A stretch of DNA of 64,000 nt from Trichomonas vaginalis G3 (GCF_026262505.1 NC_067203.1:14830392-14894391), one strand, 5' to 3'; positions 29,483 through 39,626 are shown, numbered from the stretch's first letter. Numbers and translations are program-made. Notes: generated by a model not told the origin, from the sequence alone.

Positions 29483-30284
29483 TTACTTACTAGTAAAATT
29501 TCTTTGTTATGACACTTTCTCCAGTTTATAGGACCTCTCTCATATTCTATCTTATCGTATCTAAAATCATAGTCATGTATGTCCTCTAACCATCTCAATG
29601 ACACTTTCCAAACCACTTTTATCGGATGTAAAGTAAAAGCATGGATGGTTATGTAAAACGTCTAAAGTTTCTAAAGAGTCTCTCAAAGTCCAGTCTACTT
29701 GGTATTGAAAATCCCATGTGTTATAGAACGGCGGGTCCACTATAAAGAAAACATTTTCCTTGTCTTTATATTTTTCATACACTCTGTCCAATGACATCTC
29801 ACAAACTCTATACCCTCAATATATTTTTCTATGTCCTCTTTGAAAACATTTGTATAGTTAAGATATAAAACTTTTGACATAAGTGTTTCAATGTCATGAA
29901 CTCTTATAGCACCACTATATAATAGTCTAGCAGATATACTATCCCAGTCAATATACTCTGCTTTTTCAAAACCTCTCTCACAATATCTTTCTTATCTAAT
30001 GGTATACGTTCCATCTTACCTATAGGTATCTTTTCTTTTAACTCTTTCAATATTTTGTTTGTGTCTGGTATATGTTTGAGACGGTTCATATAGTTGTCGA
30101 AGTCATTGCATATAATCTTTGAGTCAGGAAATACAGTATGGCACAAATGGGATATATAGAAACTTCCACCGAACAAATCTACAAATGTTAGACCATTCGG
30201 TAGTTTCTTAAGTTCTCTCAATAGAATATCTTTACATCTACTCTTATTTCCAAAGAAGGGTAACGGTGGTTTTGTAAAATTCAT
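29467..30284 (-). pseudogene. Dam-like DNA N6-adenine methyltransferase, frameshifted
   Basis: The ATG ending at 30284 opens MNFTKPPLPFFGNKSRCKDI, containing the PFxGNKxR substrate-side motif. Motif I-like FVDLFGGSFYISHL and CNDFDNY follow. Shifts in an A-tract near 29965 and again near 29800 lead to VFFIVDPPFYNTWDF, whose DPPF is the catalytic motif IV (DPPY type). A last shift near 29578 gives an HDYDFRYDKIEYERGP tail. The intact enzyme would be about 265 residues, typical for D12-class adenine methyltransferases. T. vaginalis DNA is known to carry 6mA, with Dam-like genes linked to Mavericks. This copy is broken at three points and is probably inactive. Confidence 0.7.
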
Positions 30285-30333
30285 TTTATATATATAATAA
30301 AAATGTTTTTTCCTGAAAAGTGACAGAAAAGTG

Positions 30334-30376
30334 ACGGGGGGCTAGAGGGCACGAAGTGCCTGGAAGCCCCACTACC
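30334..30376. repeat. right terminal hairpin of Maverick A
   Basis: GGGGGCTAGAGGGCAC pairs with GTGCCTGGAAGCCCC around a GAA loop. It is the inverted counterpart of 5306-5346, with a different inner stem (GGCAC/GTGCC in place of GGGGC/GCCCC). A T-tract of 23 bases follows. Confidence 0.6.
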
Positions 30377-30550
30377 TTTTTTTTTTTTTTTTTTTTTTTC
30401 TCTTTTCTCTTTTTTTCCCTCTTTCTCTTTTTCACTCATTAAAAGTAGTAAGAGAAAAAAATAATATTAATTTTTAAAATTTTTATAAAAATAAAAGAAA
30501 GTATTATAAGAAATTATTTAGAGATTTATATGCAAAGTGTTAAGAATAAT

Positions 30551-31186
30551 CTGAGGATAGTCTGAGGATAATCTGAGGACTAGTCTGAGGATAATCTGAG
30601 GAGTAGTTCGAGGATAATCTGAGGAGTAGTCTGAGCAGTAGTCTGAGGATAATCTGAGGAGTAGTCTGAGGAGTAGTTCGAGGATAATCTGAGGAGTAGT
30701 CTGAGCAGTAGTCTGAGGATAATCTGAGGAGTAGTCTGAGCAGTAGTCTGAGGATAATCTGAGGAGTAGTCTGAGGATAATCTGAGGAGTAGTTCGAGGA
30801 TAATCTGAGGAGTAGTCTGAGCAGTAGTCTGAGGATAATCTGAGGAGTAGTCTGAGGAGTAGTTCGAGGATAATCTGAGGAGTAGTTCGAGGATAATCTG
30901 AGGAGTAGTTCGAGGATAATCTGAGGAGTAGTTCGAGGATAATCTGAGGAGTAGTCTGAGCAGTAGTCTGAGGATAATCTGAGGAGTAGTCTGAGGATAA
31001 TCTGAGGAGTAGTCTGAGGATAATCTGAGGAGTAGTCTGAGGAGTAGTCTGAGGAGTAGTCTGAGGATAATCTGAGGACTAGTCTGAGGATAATCTGAGG
31101 AGTAGTCTGAGGAGTAGTCTGAGGATAATCTGAGGACTAGTCTGAGGAGTAGTCTGAGGATAGACTGAGGATAACCTGAGGAGGAT
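30551..31186. repeat. CTGAGGATAAT/CTGAGGAGTAGT minisatellite
   Basis: About 55 units of 11-12 bp alternate between CTGAGGATAAT and CTGAGGAGTAGT (with TTCGAGG and CTGAGCAG variants). Higher-order blocks recur. The units carry TGA, TAA or TAG so that all three frames on this strand are closed; the array is noncoding. Confidence 0.9.
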
Positions 31187-31431
31187 TAATCAAAGGAGAA
31201 ATACTCTAAGGTAGAGCAGTTGGATCACTACTCAACCACAATTTACTTTTAACCATTTTTTGAATTCTTATTCAAAATAAAAACGCATTTTTATATAATT
31301 CTCTTATTTATTTTAATTTGATAATATTTATTGATTATATTTCAGATCACTCAACTAAAAAAAGCCGTCTTTCTTTCAAAATTTCTGAATTATTATCCTT
31401 TCAATTTTAATGAATAAAATCATATTTATTC

Positions 31432-32082
31432 TGTAATAAACAGAAATTCATCAAAAGTGACAGCTCTCAATTTTTTGACATTTGTAAATTCTAAATTGAA
31501 TGAGAAAAATGAAATAATACTAAGCATAATACAATATTCTAGATTTAATTATAATTAGGAAAAGTTAGTTTTGAGAGTACTTTTCATAGGCATATAGAAT
31601 GAAATCTTCTGAAAAAGAATATCACATAAACTCATATTATTTTCTAATATATAACTATTTTATATAAAAATCAAATTCAATGATCTTAAAAGCGAAGAAT
31701 AAACCTCAAAATTTACGAATATAATGAGTGGGAATAGGAGTAAAGCAAAAATTGATATTTCATATGGTTTTATGATAGATAAGCATTATATTCCCACTCA
31801 TTATATTCGTAAATTTTGAGGTTTATCCTTCGCTTTTAAGATCATTGAATTTGATTTTTATATAAAATAGTTATATATTAGAAAATAATATGAGTTTATG
31901 TGATATTATTTTTCAGAAGATTTTGTGTTCTTCTTCAAAATTTTATTTTTTATTAAAAAGAATCTTTACAAATATACAATTACTTTAATTAATATTTAAA
32001 AACGTGCTCTATCAAAAGTTCCAAAAATTCAATATTTTAGCTTTTCTGAGGTGTCACTTTTGATGAATTTCTGTTTACAACA
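31432..32082. mobile_element. TGT...ACA foldback element, copy 1 (651 bp)
   Basis: It starts TGTAATAAACAGAAATTC and ends GAATTTCTGTTTACAACA, flanked by ATTC on both sides (31428-31431 and 32083-32086). The interior holds a second long inverted repeat of about 140 bp (near 31600-31735 and 31785-31915). There is no ORF, so it is non-autonomous. TGTNR termini with 4-bp duplications fit the Ginger group or other integrase-mobilised transposons. Confidence 0.8.
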
Positions 32083-32112
32083 ATTCTTCTTTAAAACACT
32101 TCATTTCTTTAA

Positions 32113-33153
32113 GGGTGCACACGAGAGGATCATGTAAACTTCAGAATTTAGAACCTTATTTTTAGGCATTATCTTGGCTACCTATTTAGGCTCGAAAAGC
32201 AAAAAATATCAAAAAATACAACTTGAGTCCATTATGACCCTTTCATGGAGGTAGTTTTTATCCGCTAGTATTTTCCCTTTGAATCTCTTTACAATTCGAA
32301 ATCAAATTCAAAACTCAGTAGAAGAAAGGAAGAATCGACTTACTACGGTTGTAATACGAATAAATACATATATTTAATTATTTTTATTTACATAATAATT
32401 GTTTGAAGCTCATATTCCATCAAATTTTTAAATAAAAACATTAAAATGTTGAAAATGTTCATATATTTTAATAGGGTTTTGGCACTTTATTGAGGAATTA
32501 CTACATACATAGTCGAACTGAACTTGATATTTTGAAATTTAAATTATTTATCAAAATTAAAATTTAACTTGAAATTTATAATTATTTAGTCATATTTTGC
32601 ATAATTCTAAGTAGATTTTGTAAAAAATCAAGAAAGAAAAATTTTAACGTGCTTTATTTTTTCTTTTTTATAATAATACATATTATTATATAATTAACAT
32701 ATTCATAATGTTTCACCCTTTCAAAAATATAATCCTCCTCCTCTCAAATAAACGTACATACGGGTGGCCTCTTTTTTCAAAAAATTAAAATTTGAAATTT
32801 TGGGCTCAAATATTAGAGATTTTTTCAACCTTCAACGATATATGTTGTCTATATCAGACCTCCTTTCTTTTTGATACTTAACATTGTTCCTAAATCTTAG
32901 CCGTTAAGGCTGTTCTGAAAATATTTTTTTTTCGAAAAAATTCGAAAAAAATTCTTAAAATTCAAAAATCCCTTAATTCCTGAGGATTTTGGAAAAAAGT
33001 TTTTACATGAACATGTGTATATTATATGAAGTATATTGATAAGGTAAAAATCAAATTTTATTGCATATTCATCGAGAAAATAAACTAACGAATCCCTCAA
33101 AATTGAGAGGGTAATCCTCCTCCTCTCAAATAAACGTACATACGGGTGCACCC
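32113..33153. mobile_element. candidate TTAA-flanked non-autonomous element
   Basis: GGGTGCACACG at 32113 and its inverse CGGGTGCACCC ending at 33153 are flanked by TTAA (32109-32112 and 33154-33157). A near copy of the right end, CCTCCTCCTCTCAAATAAAC, also occurs internally at 32742. No ORF is convincing. A TTAA duplication suggests a piggyBac- or Kolobok-type relic. The terminal repeats are short, so the call is moderate. Confidence 0.45.
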
Positions 33154-33161
33154 TTAATTGT

Positions 33162-33314
33162 AGTGTTGCTTACTGCAACACTTAAACCAATTGTTGATTC
33201 CATTGAATGGCCTTCAATGGAATTCACAATTTGTTTAAAATTAGTTGATGCATATCCTATGTATGGTCCTAATATGGTCTGGCCAACTATATTCTAGTTG
33301 GAAATACATAGGAT
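33162..33314. ncRNA. cluster of hairpins, possible structured RNA
   Basis: Three hairpins follow closely: GTGTTGC/GCAACAC (33163-33181); ATTCCATTGAA/TTCAATGGAAT with an outer AATTGT/ACAATT (33189-33231); and ATCCTATGTAT/ATACATAGGAT (33254-33314), which encloses CCAACTA/TAGTTGG. Perfect 11-bp stems in a row are unlikely by chance. No known RNA family is recognised and a promoter is not evident. Confidence 0.35.
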
Positions 33315-33409
33315 AGTATCACTAATCAATACAATACATAACAAAGTTAAATGCGAAAACAAAATCAAATTACAAAATCGTTCAAAACGAAGAAAGTTAG
33401 TATACATAT

Positions 33410-34288
33410 TGTAATAAACAGAAATTCATCAAAAGTGACAGCTCTCAATTTTTTGACATTTGTAAATTCTAAATTGAATGAGAAAAATGAAATAATACTA
33501 AGCATAATACAATATTCTAGATTTAATTATAATTAGGAAAAAGTTAGTTTTGAGAGTACTTTTCATAGGCATATAGAATGAAATCTTCTGAAAAATAATA
33601 TCACATAAACTCATATTATTTTCTAATATATAAAATTTGATCATAAATAAAAACGTTTTAAATTACTTCTTCATTTAAATTATAACAATTATTTTTGGTT
33701 TTATATTTTTTTGGATCAAATCCATTTTAATAGAATTTATATACTATTCATCTATTAGTAAACACTACTGTATATTATTTTTTAAGCTATCTTATTTTTT
33801 GAACTTTTATTCAAATCTTTGGTCGCAAGAAGAATTGCATGATAAATAAAAACATTTAATCAAAGTCAATTTTATTTTCCATATTCAAATGGACTGAGTG
33901 TTAACATTTAACATTTTTTGCTAATTGTCGTCAAAAATTAGGCGTAAAGCAAAAATTGATATTTCATATGGTTTTATGATAGATAAGCATTATATTCCCA
34001 CTCATTATATTCGTAAATTTTGAGGTTTATCCTTCGCTTTTAAGATCATTGAATTTGATTTTTATATAAAATAGTTATATATTAGAAAATAATATGAGTT
34101 TATGTGATATTATTTTTCAGAAGATTTTGTGTTCTTCTTCAAAATTTTACTTTTTTATTAAAAAGAATCTTTACAAAATATTCATTTACTTTAATTAATA
34201 TTTAAAAACGTGCTCTATCAAAAGTTCCAAAAATTCAATATTTTAGCTTTTCTGAGGTGTCACTTTTGATGAATTTCTGTTTACAACA
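33410..34288. mobile_element. TGT...ACA foldback element, copy 2 (879 bp)
   Basis: It has the same termini as copy 1, flanked by ATAT (33406-33409 and 34289-34292). It interrupts the left terminus of Maverick C only 15 bp from the end. The core (about 33640-33960) is longer than in the other copies and AT-rich. The single open frame inside is not conserved between copies. Confidence 0.85.
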
Positions 34289-34292
34289 ATAT

Positions 34293-34345
34293 CAAGGGTA
34301 CGGCGGCACTGCGCGCCTCCTTACCCATGATATGTGAATTTAACA
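34293..34345. repeat. left terminal hairpin of Maverick C
   Basis: ATATCAAGGGTACGGCGG pairs with CGCCTCCTTACCCATGATAT around a CACTGCG loop, with a few mismatches. It sits at the same place as the element B terminal hairpin and keeps the loop sequence. Confidence 0.6.
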
Positions 34346-34478
34346 CTTTACGAAACCGTTAACGTATATTTTACAACATAAACGACAACACCAACTTAAC
34401 CTTAAATATTTACAAAGCCGCCAACCACTTCACTAACGTTTTCACAAACGACTTCACTAATGTAAAAAATAAACGTTC

Positions 34479-34799
34479 TCACTTACAAAAGTATTGCAAC
34501 TCCTCCCATTGCTGTGCTTCATATAACAGCTCATAATCTTCTGACTCACTTTCTTCTTCATATAGGTCAAAATCACTGTCATAGTTTATACCTGTAAGTT
34601 TTGACAAAGCTAATGAAACACGCTTACCGTTTGTATCATATGCTTGTATAAACTTTCCATTATGCTTGTAGTCATAAACGCTCAAACTAACTTTACCCTT
34701 TCTCCCTCGTATCTGATAGAATGTATTTTCACGAGGAACGAAGAACAAATTCTTGAACTCATGACCGTTGTAGTTTGTTATCTCAATAGTTTTCGTCAT
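34479..34799 (-). CDS. Maverick TIR-borne small protein
   Basis: A 106-residue protein (MTKTIEITNYNGHEFKNLFF at the start), related to the 94-residue proteins at 36343-36627 and 58137-58421: shared K-x-YN-x-H-x-FK-x-LFF start, a LSVYDYKH strand and an acidic end. All three copies are transcribed toward the nearest element end and lie directly inside it. Function unknown; the predicted fold is small and beta-rich with an acidic tail. Confidence 0.55.
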   Translation of the reverse strand: MTKTIEITNYNGHEFKNLFFVPRENTFYQIRGRKGKVSLSVYDYKHNGKFIQAYDTNGKRVSLALSKLTGINYDSDFDLYEEESESEDYELLYEAQQWEELQYFCK

Positions 34800-34943
34800 T
34801 TATATAAAAATAAAATAAAAAATAAACTTAAAAATTAATGATATCACCACCCTCACACGTATGAAAACATAGCACAAAAATAAATTTAGGTGAAATCTCA
34901 ACTCTTTTCTCACCCGGTTTTCTACCCTGTTGAATTCATTGCT

Positions 34944-35159
34944 TTATAACTCTCTTCCTTTCTCCAACTCTTCTAACTTCTTCTTAAGTTCAGCAATGTT
35001 GTCCTCATGAAGTTTAATCTTCCTTAATATACCTTCTCTATCTAATGGTTCCTTCATAGTATGAATGTAAAAACCTTCTGGAATAGTTCCTGATTTAATG
35101 TATTCTACCAAAAACTTTTGTTTCATTGCTTCAGTGACTTTATTTGTCATTTCAATCAA
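34944..35159 (-). CDS. small coiled-coil protein
   Basis: 71 residues; the start may be the second methionine (MTNKVTEAMKQKFLVEYIKS). It ends in a heptad-rich helix (LHEDNIAELKKKLEELEKG). The element B copy (36776-37021) is the same except for an extra ten residues, KDGRVQFRKIKQ replacing KEP, so this copy carries an in-frame deletion of about 30 bp. Probably a small oligomeric protein; function unknown. Confidence 0.55.
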   Translation of the reverse strand: MIEMTNKVTEAMKQKFLVEYIKSGTIPEGFYIHTMKEPLDREGILRKIKLHEDNIAELKKKLEELEKGREL

Positions 35160-35198
35160 ATAAAAATTTTAATATTAAATAAAAATAACGTTATTTTT

Positions 35199-35657
35199 TC
35201 AGTAAGGAAACGCAGGAGTTTTACGATTTATTTGAGGAGTAGGTTCTGGTTTAAATGTTGGAGTCGGTTTAGGAGTTGACTTTTGAACAGGAGTTTGTAC
35301 TTCCATAGGTTCAGGAGTCATTGAAGGTTTTGCTTGTGAAGGCGTTGGTTTTGGCGAAGGTGTTGGAGTTTGTTTAACTTCAGCTACTTCAGTATTATTT
35401 ACAACATTTGCTTTATTTCTTTTCAACATCATAACTGCTCCTGCTGTAGCTAGCAAACCTAGTGGGAGACCATATCTTATATAAGGACTTGACCAAATGC
35501 TATTTTTGACAGGAGCTGGTGGAACACCTAACCTTGGTGAGACTGCTCTTTGCCATTGTGCAGCTCGTAAGAAATATTCAATAGGTGCTCCATAATCGTT
35601 TGGTAAAGTTTGTTTCATAGATGGTGAAGGTTCACGAGAGCTTGATGAAGAACTCAT
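35199..35657 (-). CDS. single-span membrane protein with Pro/Thr-rich tail
   Basis: 152 residues: serine-rich start, a globular segment, one hydrophobic stretch (YGLPLGLLATAGAVMML, about 68-84) followed by KRNK, then a long proline/threonine/lysine-rich tail (TPTPSPKPTPSQ). This is the intact version; the element B copy at 37061-37516 has two frameshifts. The layout suggests a membrane-anchored virion or envelope-contact protein. Family unknown. Confidence 0.55.
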   Translation of the reverse strand: MSSSSSSREPSPSMKQTLPNDYGAPIEYFLRAAQWQRAVSPRLGVPPAPVKNSIWSSPYIRYGLPLGLLATAGAVMMLKRNKANVVNNTEVAEVKQTPTPSPKPTPSQAKPSMTPEPMEVQTPVQKSTPKPTPTFKPEPTPQINRKTPAFPY

Positions 35658-35687
35658 TTATAAGCTTTAAAAATAAACGTTCATCCT

Positions 35688-36149
35688 TTATTCCTCACTG
35701 TCGTCCGCGGCTAAGTTATAGTCATCTAATCTTATTATGGGGATTCCATTAGCACGCACCTGAATGGCAAAGCAACAATCCCTCATAAATCCAATAAGTG
35801 GCTTTGGTACATTTTCAGTTGCTAGTTCAATAGGTCCTTTAACAGACAATTTGTATGTTATTGGAGCAGTAGATGTTTGACCTTGCTGGAAGCAAAAGTC
35901 CACTTCTGTTGGAAAACCACATAAGAAATGTGTGTTGTCATAGCTATCCCATTTATGTTCCACACTACCATCATCCACCAATGACCTCATAACATCTTCA
36001 TTAAATCCTATCATATCATTGTTTGTATTGCAAGCGTTCGCAACCATTTCATAAAATACAGGTCCATATGATTTTTCGGGTTCTGCAGGCATATTTCCAT
36101 AAGCTCCCATGGAAAGCTGAAGATATTTAAACTTAGGGTTCTCAAAATT
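35688..36149 (-). pseudogene. Maverick C capsid gene, C-terminal part (split by Maverick B)
   Basis: It encodes the last 153 residues of the capsid protein (from ENPKFKYLQLSMGAYGNMPA to DDYNLAADDSEE). At 36149 the frame runs into the terminus of Maverick B. The N-terminal part of the same gene resumes at 58615. The intact equivalent in element B shows that the two halves join exactly at the shared AAATT. The jelly-roll C-terminal portion is otherwise undamaged. Confidence 0.85.
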
Positions 36150-36790
36150 AGTTAGTATACAAGTCTTGGGTATGGTGGCACTGCGTTCCACCTTACCCAA
36201 TACTTGTGAATTTGACACTTTACAAAACCGTTAACGTACATTTTACAACATGAACGCAAAAACTAACTTAACCTTAAATATTTACAAAGCCGCCAACCAT
36301 TTCACCTCACTAACGAACTCACTAATGAAAAAATAAACGTTCTCATAAATTTTCTTCTATATCATCATCGTCAATGTTAACTCTATTGGAGTCATACTTG
36401 AAGTCATAAAGTTTCTCAAGTTTTGAAATGCATAGTCTTGTTAACTTACCTTCATCATCATAAGTTTTTATAAAACTACCATGACAATCTTTATACACAG
36501 TCAATGTATAGTCAATTGGTCTAGGATGAAGTGTAAAGAATATGTTATACTCAGGAAGGAAGAATAAATGTTTAAATGTATGTTTGTTATATGTTTTGAT
36601 TTGTATGAGTTGCTTTTGTTCTGTCATTTAATATAAAAATAAAATAAAAAATAAAAAAATAAACTTAAAAATAATGATATCACCACCCTCACACGTATGA
36701 AAACATAGCGCAAAAATAAATTTAGGTGAAGTGGTGAGATCTCACCTCTTTTTTCACCCTGTTGAATTCATTGCTTTATAACTCTCTTCC
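36150..36790 (+). repeat. left long terminal inverted repeat of Maverick B
   Basis: About 640 bp match the reverse complement of 57966-58614. The outermost part is a hairpin (CAAGTCTTGGGTATGGTGG against CCACCTTACCCAATACTTG, loop CACTGCG at 36183-36189). The inner part carries GGTGAGATCTCACC palindromes. Flanks are almost identical, but the gene inside has diverged to roughly 70% protein identity. Confidence 0.8.
36343..36627 (-). CDS. TIR-borne small protein, left copy
   Basis: 94 residues (MTEQKQLIQIKTYNKHTFKH at the start, tail NIDDDDIEENL). The right terminal repeat carries the sister gene at 58137-58421. The first 26 residues are identical; the middle differs at many positions while keeping length and hydrophobic pattern. 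It is transcribed toward the left element end. Being inside the inverted repeat means the element carries two versions of one gene. Function unknown. Confidence 0.6.
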   Translation of the reverse strand: MTEQKQLIQIKTYNKHTFKHLFFLPEYNIFFTLHPRPIDYTLTVYKDCHGSFIKTYDDEGKLTRLCISKLEKLYDFKYDSNRVNIDDDDIEENL

Positions 36791-37021
36791 TTTCTCCAAC
36801 TCTTCTAACTTCTTCTTAAGTTCAGCAATGTTGTCCTCATGAAGTTTAATCTTTCTCAAAATTCCTTCTTTATCTAATGGTTGCTTTATCTTTCTAAACT
36901 GAACTCTACCATCCTTCATAGTATGAATGTAAAAACCTTCTGGAATAGTTCCTGATTTAATGTATTCTACCAAAAACTTTTGTTTCATTGCTTCAGTGAC
37001 TTTATTTGTCATTTCAATCAA
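36776..37021 (-). CDS. small coiled-coil protein
   Basis: 81 residues, the longer version of the element C protein at 34944-35159, with IKSGTIPEGFYIHTMKDGRV then a heptad-rich C-terminal helix. The gene's 3' end reaches the inner edge of the left terminal repeat. Function unknown; the two intact copies differ only by the internal ten residues. Confidence 0.55.
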   Translation of the reverse strand: MIEMTNKVTEAMKQKFLVEYIKSGTIPEGFYIHTMKDGRVQFRKIKQPLDKEGILRKIKLHEDNIAELKKKLEELEKGREL

Positions 37022-37060
37022 ATAAAAATTTTAATATTAAATAAAAATAACGTTATTTTT

Positions 37061-37516
37061 TCAGTAAGGAAACGCAGGAGTTTTACGATTTATTTGAGGA
37101 GTAGGTTCTGGTTTAAATGTTGGAGTCGGTTTAGGAGTTGACTTTTGAACAGGAGTTTGTACTTCCATAGGTTCAGGAGTCATTGAAGGTTTTTTGTGAA
37201 GGCGTTGGTTTTGGCGAAGGTGTCGGAGTTTGTTTAACTTCAGCTACTTCAGTATTATTTACAACATTTGCTTTATTTCTTTTCAACATCATAACTGCTC
37301 CTGCTGTAGCTAGCAAACCTAGTGGGAGACCATATTTATATAAGGACTTGACCAAATGCTATTTTTGACAGGAGCTGGTGGAACACCTAACCTTGGTGAG
37401 ACTGCTCTTTGCCATTGTGCAGCTCGTAAGAAATATTCAATAGGTGCTCCATAATCGTTTGGTAAAGTTTGTTTCATAGATGGTGAAGGTTCACGAGAGC
37501 TTGATGAAGAACTCAT
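37061..37516 (-). pseudogene. single-span membrane protein, two frameshifts
   Basis: Copy of the 152-residue protein at 35199-35657. Single-base losses near 37342 (in SPYIRYGLPLG) and near 37192 (in PSQAKPS) break it into three pieces. Everything else is nearly identical at the DNA level, so the decay followed the split of the B and C copies. The broken version still keeps the membrane segment in one frame. Confidence 0.6.
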
Positions 37517-37546
37517 TTATAAGCTTTAAAAATAAACGTTCATCCT

Positions 37547-39119
37547 TTATTCCTCACTGTCGTCCGTAGCTAAGTTATAGTCATCTAATCTTATTATGGG
37601 GATGCCATTAGCACGCACCTGAATGGCAAAGCAACAATCCCTCATAAATCCAATAAGTGGCTTTGGTACGTTTTCAGTTGCTAGTTCAATAGGTCCTTTA
37701 ACAGACAATTTGTATGTTATTGGAGCAGTAGATGTTTGACCTTGCTGGAAGCAAAAGTCCACTTCTGTTGGAAAACCACATAAGAAATGTGTGTTGTCAT
37801 AGCTATCCCATTTATGTTCCACACTACCATCATCCACCAATGACCTCATAACATCTTCATTAAATCCTATCATATCATTGTTTGTATTGCAAGCGTTCGC
37901 AACCATTTCATAAAATACAGGTCCATATGATTTTTCAGGTTCTGCAGGCATATTTCCATAAGCTCCCATGGAAAGCTGAAGATATTTAAACTTAGGGTTC
38001 TCAAAATTAACATAATAGTTGTCTTTCTTTCTAAATAGTGCCCAAATACTTTTAACATTAATAGGCGTATAAGCTGCTGTAAATGTTGCACTTGAACTAT
38101 CTGTATTCTTTGAGAATGAACCGTCCATAGGAATCCAATCCATAACTTTAACAGGAAAACATAAAGCCTCGTTTGTATAATGTTCTACAAGTTCTGTATA
38201 AATGTTAGGGTCTAAAGAGAATGACTTTGGATGAATGAAACATTCATTAAAATCCATCTTTGTTCGAAATAGTTGCTGGGTTACAGTTGTAATAGTAACT
38301 GTTCCACTAGCTTCTACTGCCTTCGTTATCATAGTGAATGGTTCATTCCATGGAACAAATTTATTTGTCGGTGGATTTGAATCTGAAGCAAATGCAACTT
38401 TAAGAGTTGGATTGAAAGCAATGATATCATTTACAGATATAGATGTGCATTGTAAGGCGTCGCTACTGAACTTTACTTTAAGCTGAATGTTTCCTGCAAA
38501 AGCTGGAATAAATCGAATAGCTTCTAATGGAAAATCTTCTAACAGGAATTCTTAAACGAAGCTTAAAATCAAATGATTTTCCTGCTGTAATTGGACCACT
38601 AACAATTTGTCCTGTTCTGCATGTTCCCGAATGACTCCATACATCTTCATGTCGAGTCTTTGAGAAAACATCTACTTTCTTTATTTGTTCGGTAGTTTGT
38701 GAGTTTGAAGTTATATATGCTTCTTCTCTTGCGTTGTCTTGAGAATATACGATACGACCATTTGCAAGGATTTGATATCCAGCAACTGCATAGAAAGCGT
38801 CATCGAAACCAATCCAAAATCCTGGTGGGTTTGTTTTATTGGAACCTGAACCAATTTCTTTATCTACAATAAATTGACCTTCCATTTTATACGTAATGAA
38901 TGTATTGTAAAGGTCCAACATATTTTCACCAGGAGGTGAGAGATTGAATGTTACCCATGTGTTATCTTTAGCAGTTCCAGGTTGTGATGGAATCTTTGCG
39001 TCAGAATATTTTCTATTAGTGTCACCAATTTGAACTGCATTGTCTATGATATCGAAATATGAGCGAATCTGATGAATATGCTCTGCTGGAGTAAATTCGT
39101 TTAGCTGTTCGTTCTGCAT
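37547..39119 (-). pseudogene. major capsid protein (double jelly-roll type), one frameshift
   Basis: The ATG ending at 39119 opens MQNEQLNEFTPAEHIHQIRS. A 2-bp loss near 38533 (GGAAAATC here, GGAAGGAATC in element C) shifts the frame between RIPVRRF and the following IRFIPAFAGNIQLKVKFSSD. The remainder to 37547 is complete. The total of about 523 residues matches Maverick capsid proteins. Beta-rich segments such as GYQILANGRIVYS and KLRLRIPVRRF align in outline with the element A capsid. It lies beside the membrane-protein gene and is convergent with none. Confidence 0.65.
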
Positions 39120-39146
39120 GTATTTACTTCAGATAAAAATATCTAT

Positions 39147-39581
39147 TTACTTCATTATTCTCACTCTTCTTCTTGGCATTCGTGGTGGAAGTTGTTTCTT
39201 GACATTTTCAATGAACTGTACATTCTCTTTTGTCTCAACTTCTTTCACTGGCGGGTCAGGGTTCTTTGACTCGGTTTGTTTTTCAATGAAATTCACGAAC
39301 TTTGCAATAAGCTCTTGGTTCGTTATTGAAAGTACATCTGGCTTCTTTTCTTCTGGTTCTTTTGGTGGCTCAGTTTGAACAGAAGGTTTTATATGGGCTT
39401 CGTGGACTTCACCCTTGCCATGCACCTTAATGTTGTCGCTTTCTGCATTCGCTAATGGAACCTTTCTTTTTCTTACATATATTTTACCATCTTTACTCTG
39501 ACTTACGTAATAGAAAGGATGTTGTATTCCTCTGGCGTCATTTAATATAATAGACTCTCGTTCTGATTTTGACAAGCTCAT
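39147..39581 (-). CDS. conserved Maverick protein (EEK-IIxxAR family)
   Basis: 144 residues: N-terminal module MSLSKSERESIILNDARG with a FYYVSQSKDGKIYVRKRK strand, a Lys/Glu/Pro-rich middle, a helical segment (LIAKFVNFIEKQTESKNPDP) and a basic end (PPRMPRRRVRIMK). Related to 23716-24300 in element A and nearly identical to 59760-60194. The basic tail could contact DNA. It is followed on the minus strand by the capsid gene. Confidence 0.55.
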   Translation of the reverse strand: MSLSKSERESIILNDARGIQHPFYYVSQSKDGKIYVRKRKVPLANAESDNIKVHGKGEVHEAHIKPSVQTEPPKEPEEKKPDVLSITNQELIAKFVNFIEKQTESKNPDPPVKEVETKENVQFIENVKKQLPPRMPRRRVRIMK

Positions 39582-39626
39582 TTTACATCGGTTAAAGTTT
39601 TAATTTTGTTTTTTATCTGCAGTCAA

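Larger units (their letters stand above)
5275..30396. mobile_element. Maverick/Polinton A (boundaries tentative)
   Basis: A run of Maverick-type genes (capsid, penton-like, helicase, ATPase, PolB, integrase, fibre, methyltransferase) is bracketed by two oppositely oriented copies of one motif: an A-tract of 23-31 bp, then GTGGGGCTTCCAGG, a hairpin, and CTAGCCC. The left copy is at 5275-5346; the right copy is inverted at 30336-30399. A possible 6-bp duplication TTTCTC lies at 5269-5274 and 30397-30402, but in low-complexity sequence, so it is weak evidence. The size of about 25 kb fits Mavericks. The termini differ from those of elements B and C, so A is another lineage. Confidence 0.6.

Noticed and set aside
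30551-31186. CRISPR-like array (CTGAGG repeats)
   Set aside because: Units are 11-12 bp without unique spacers; this is a minisatellite.
33351-33536. 61-codon ORF near the left end of Maverick C
   Set aside because: It crosses the boundary of a TGT...ACA element and is not kept in the other copies.
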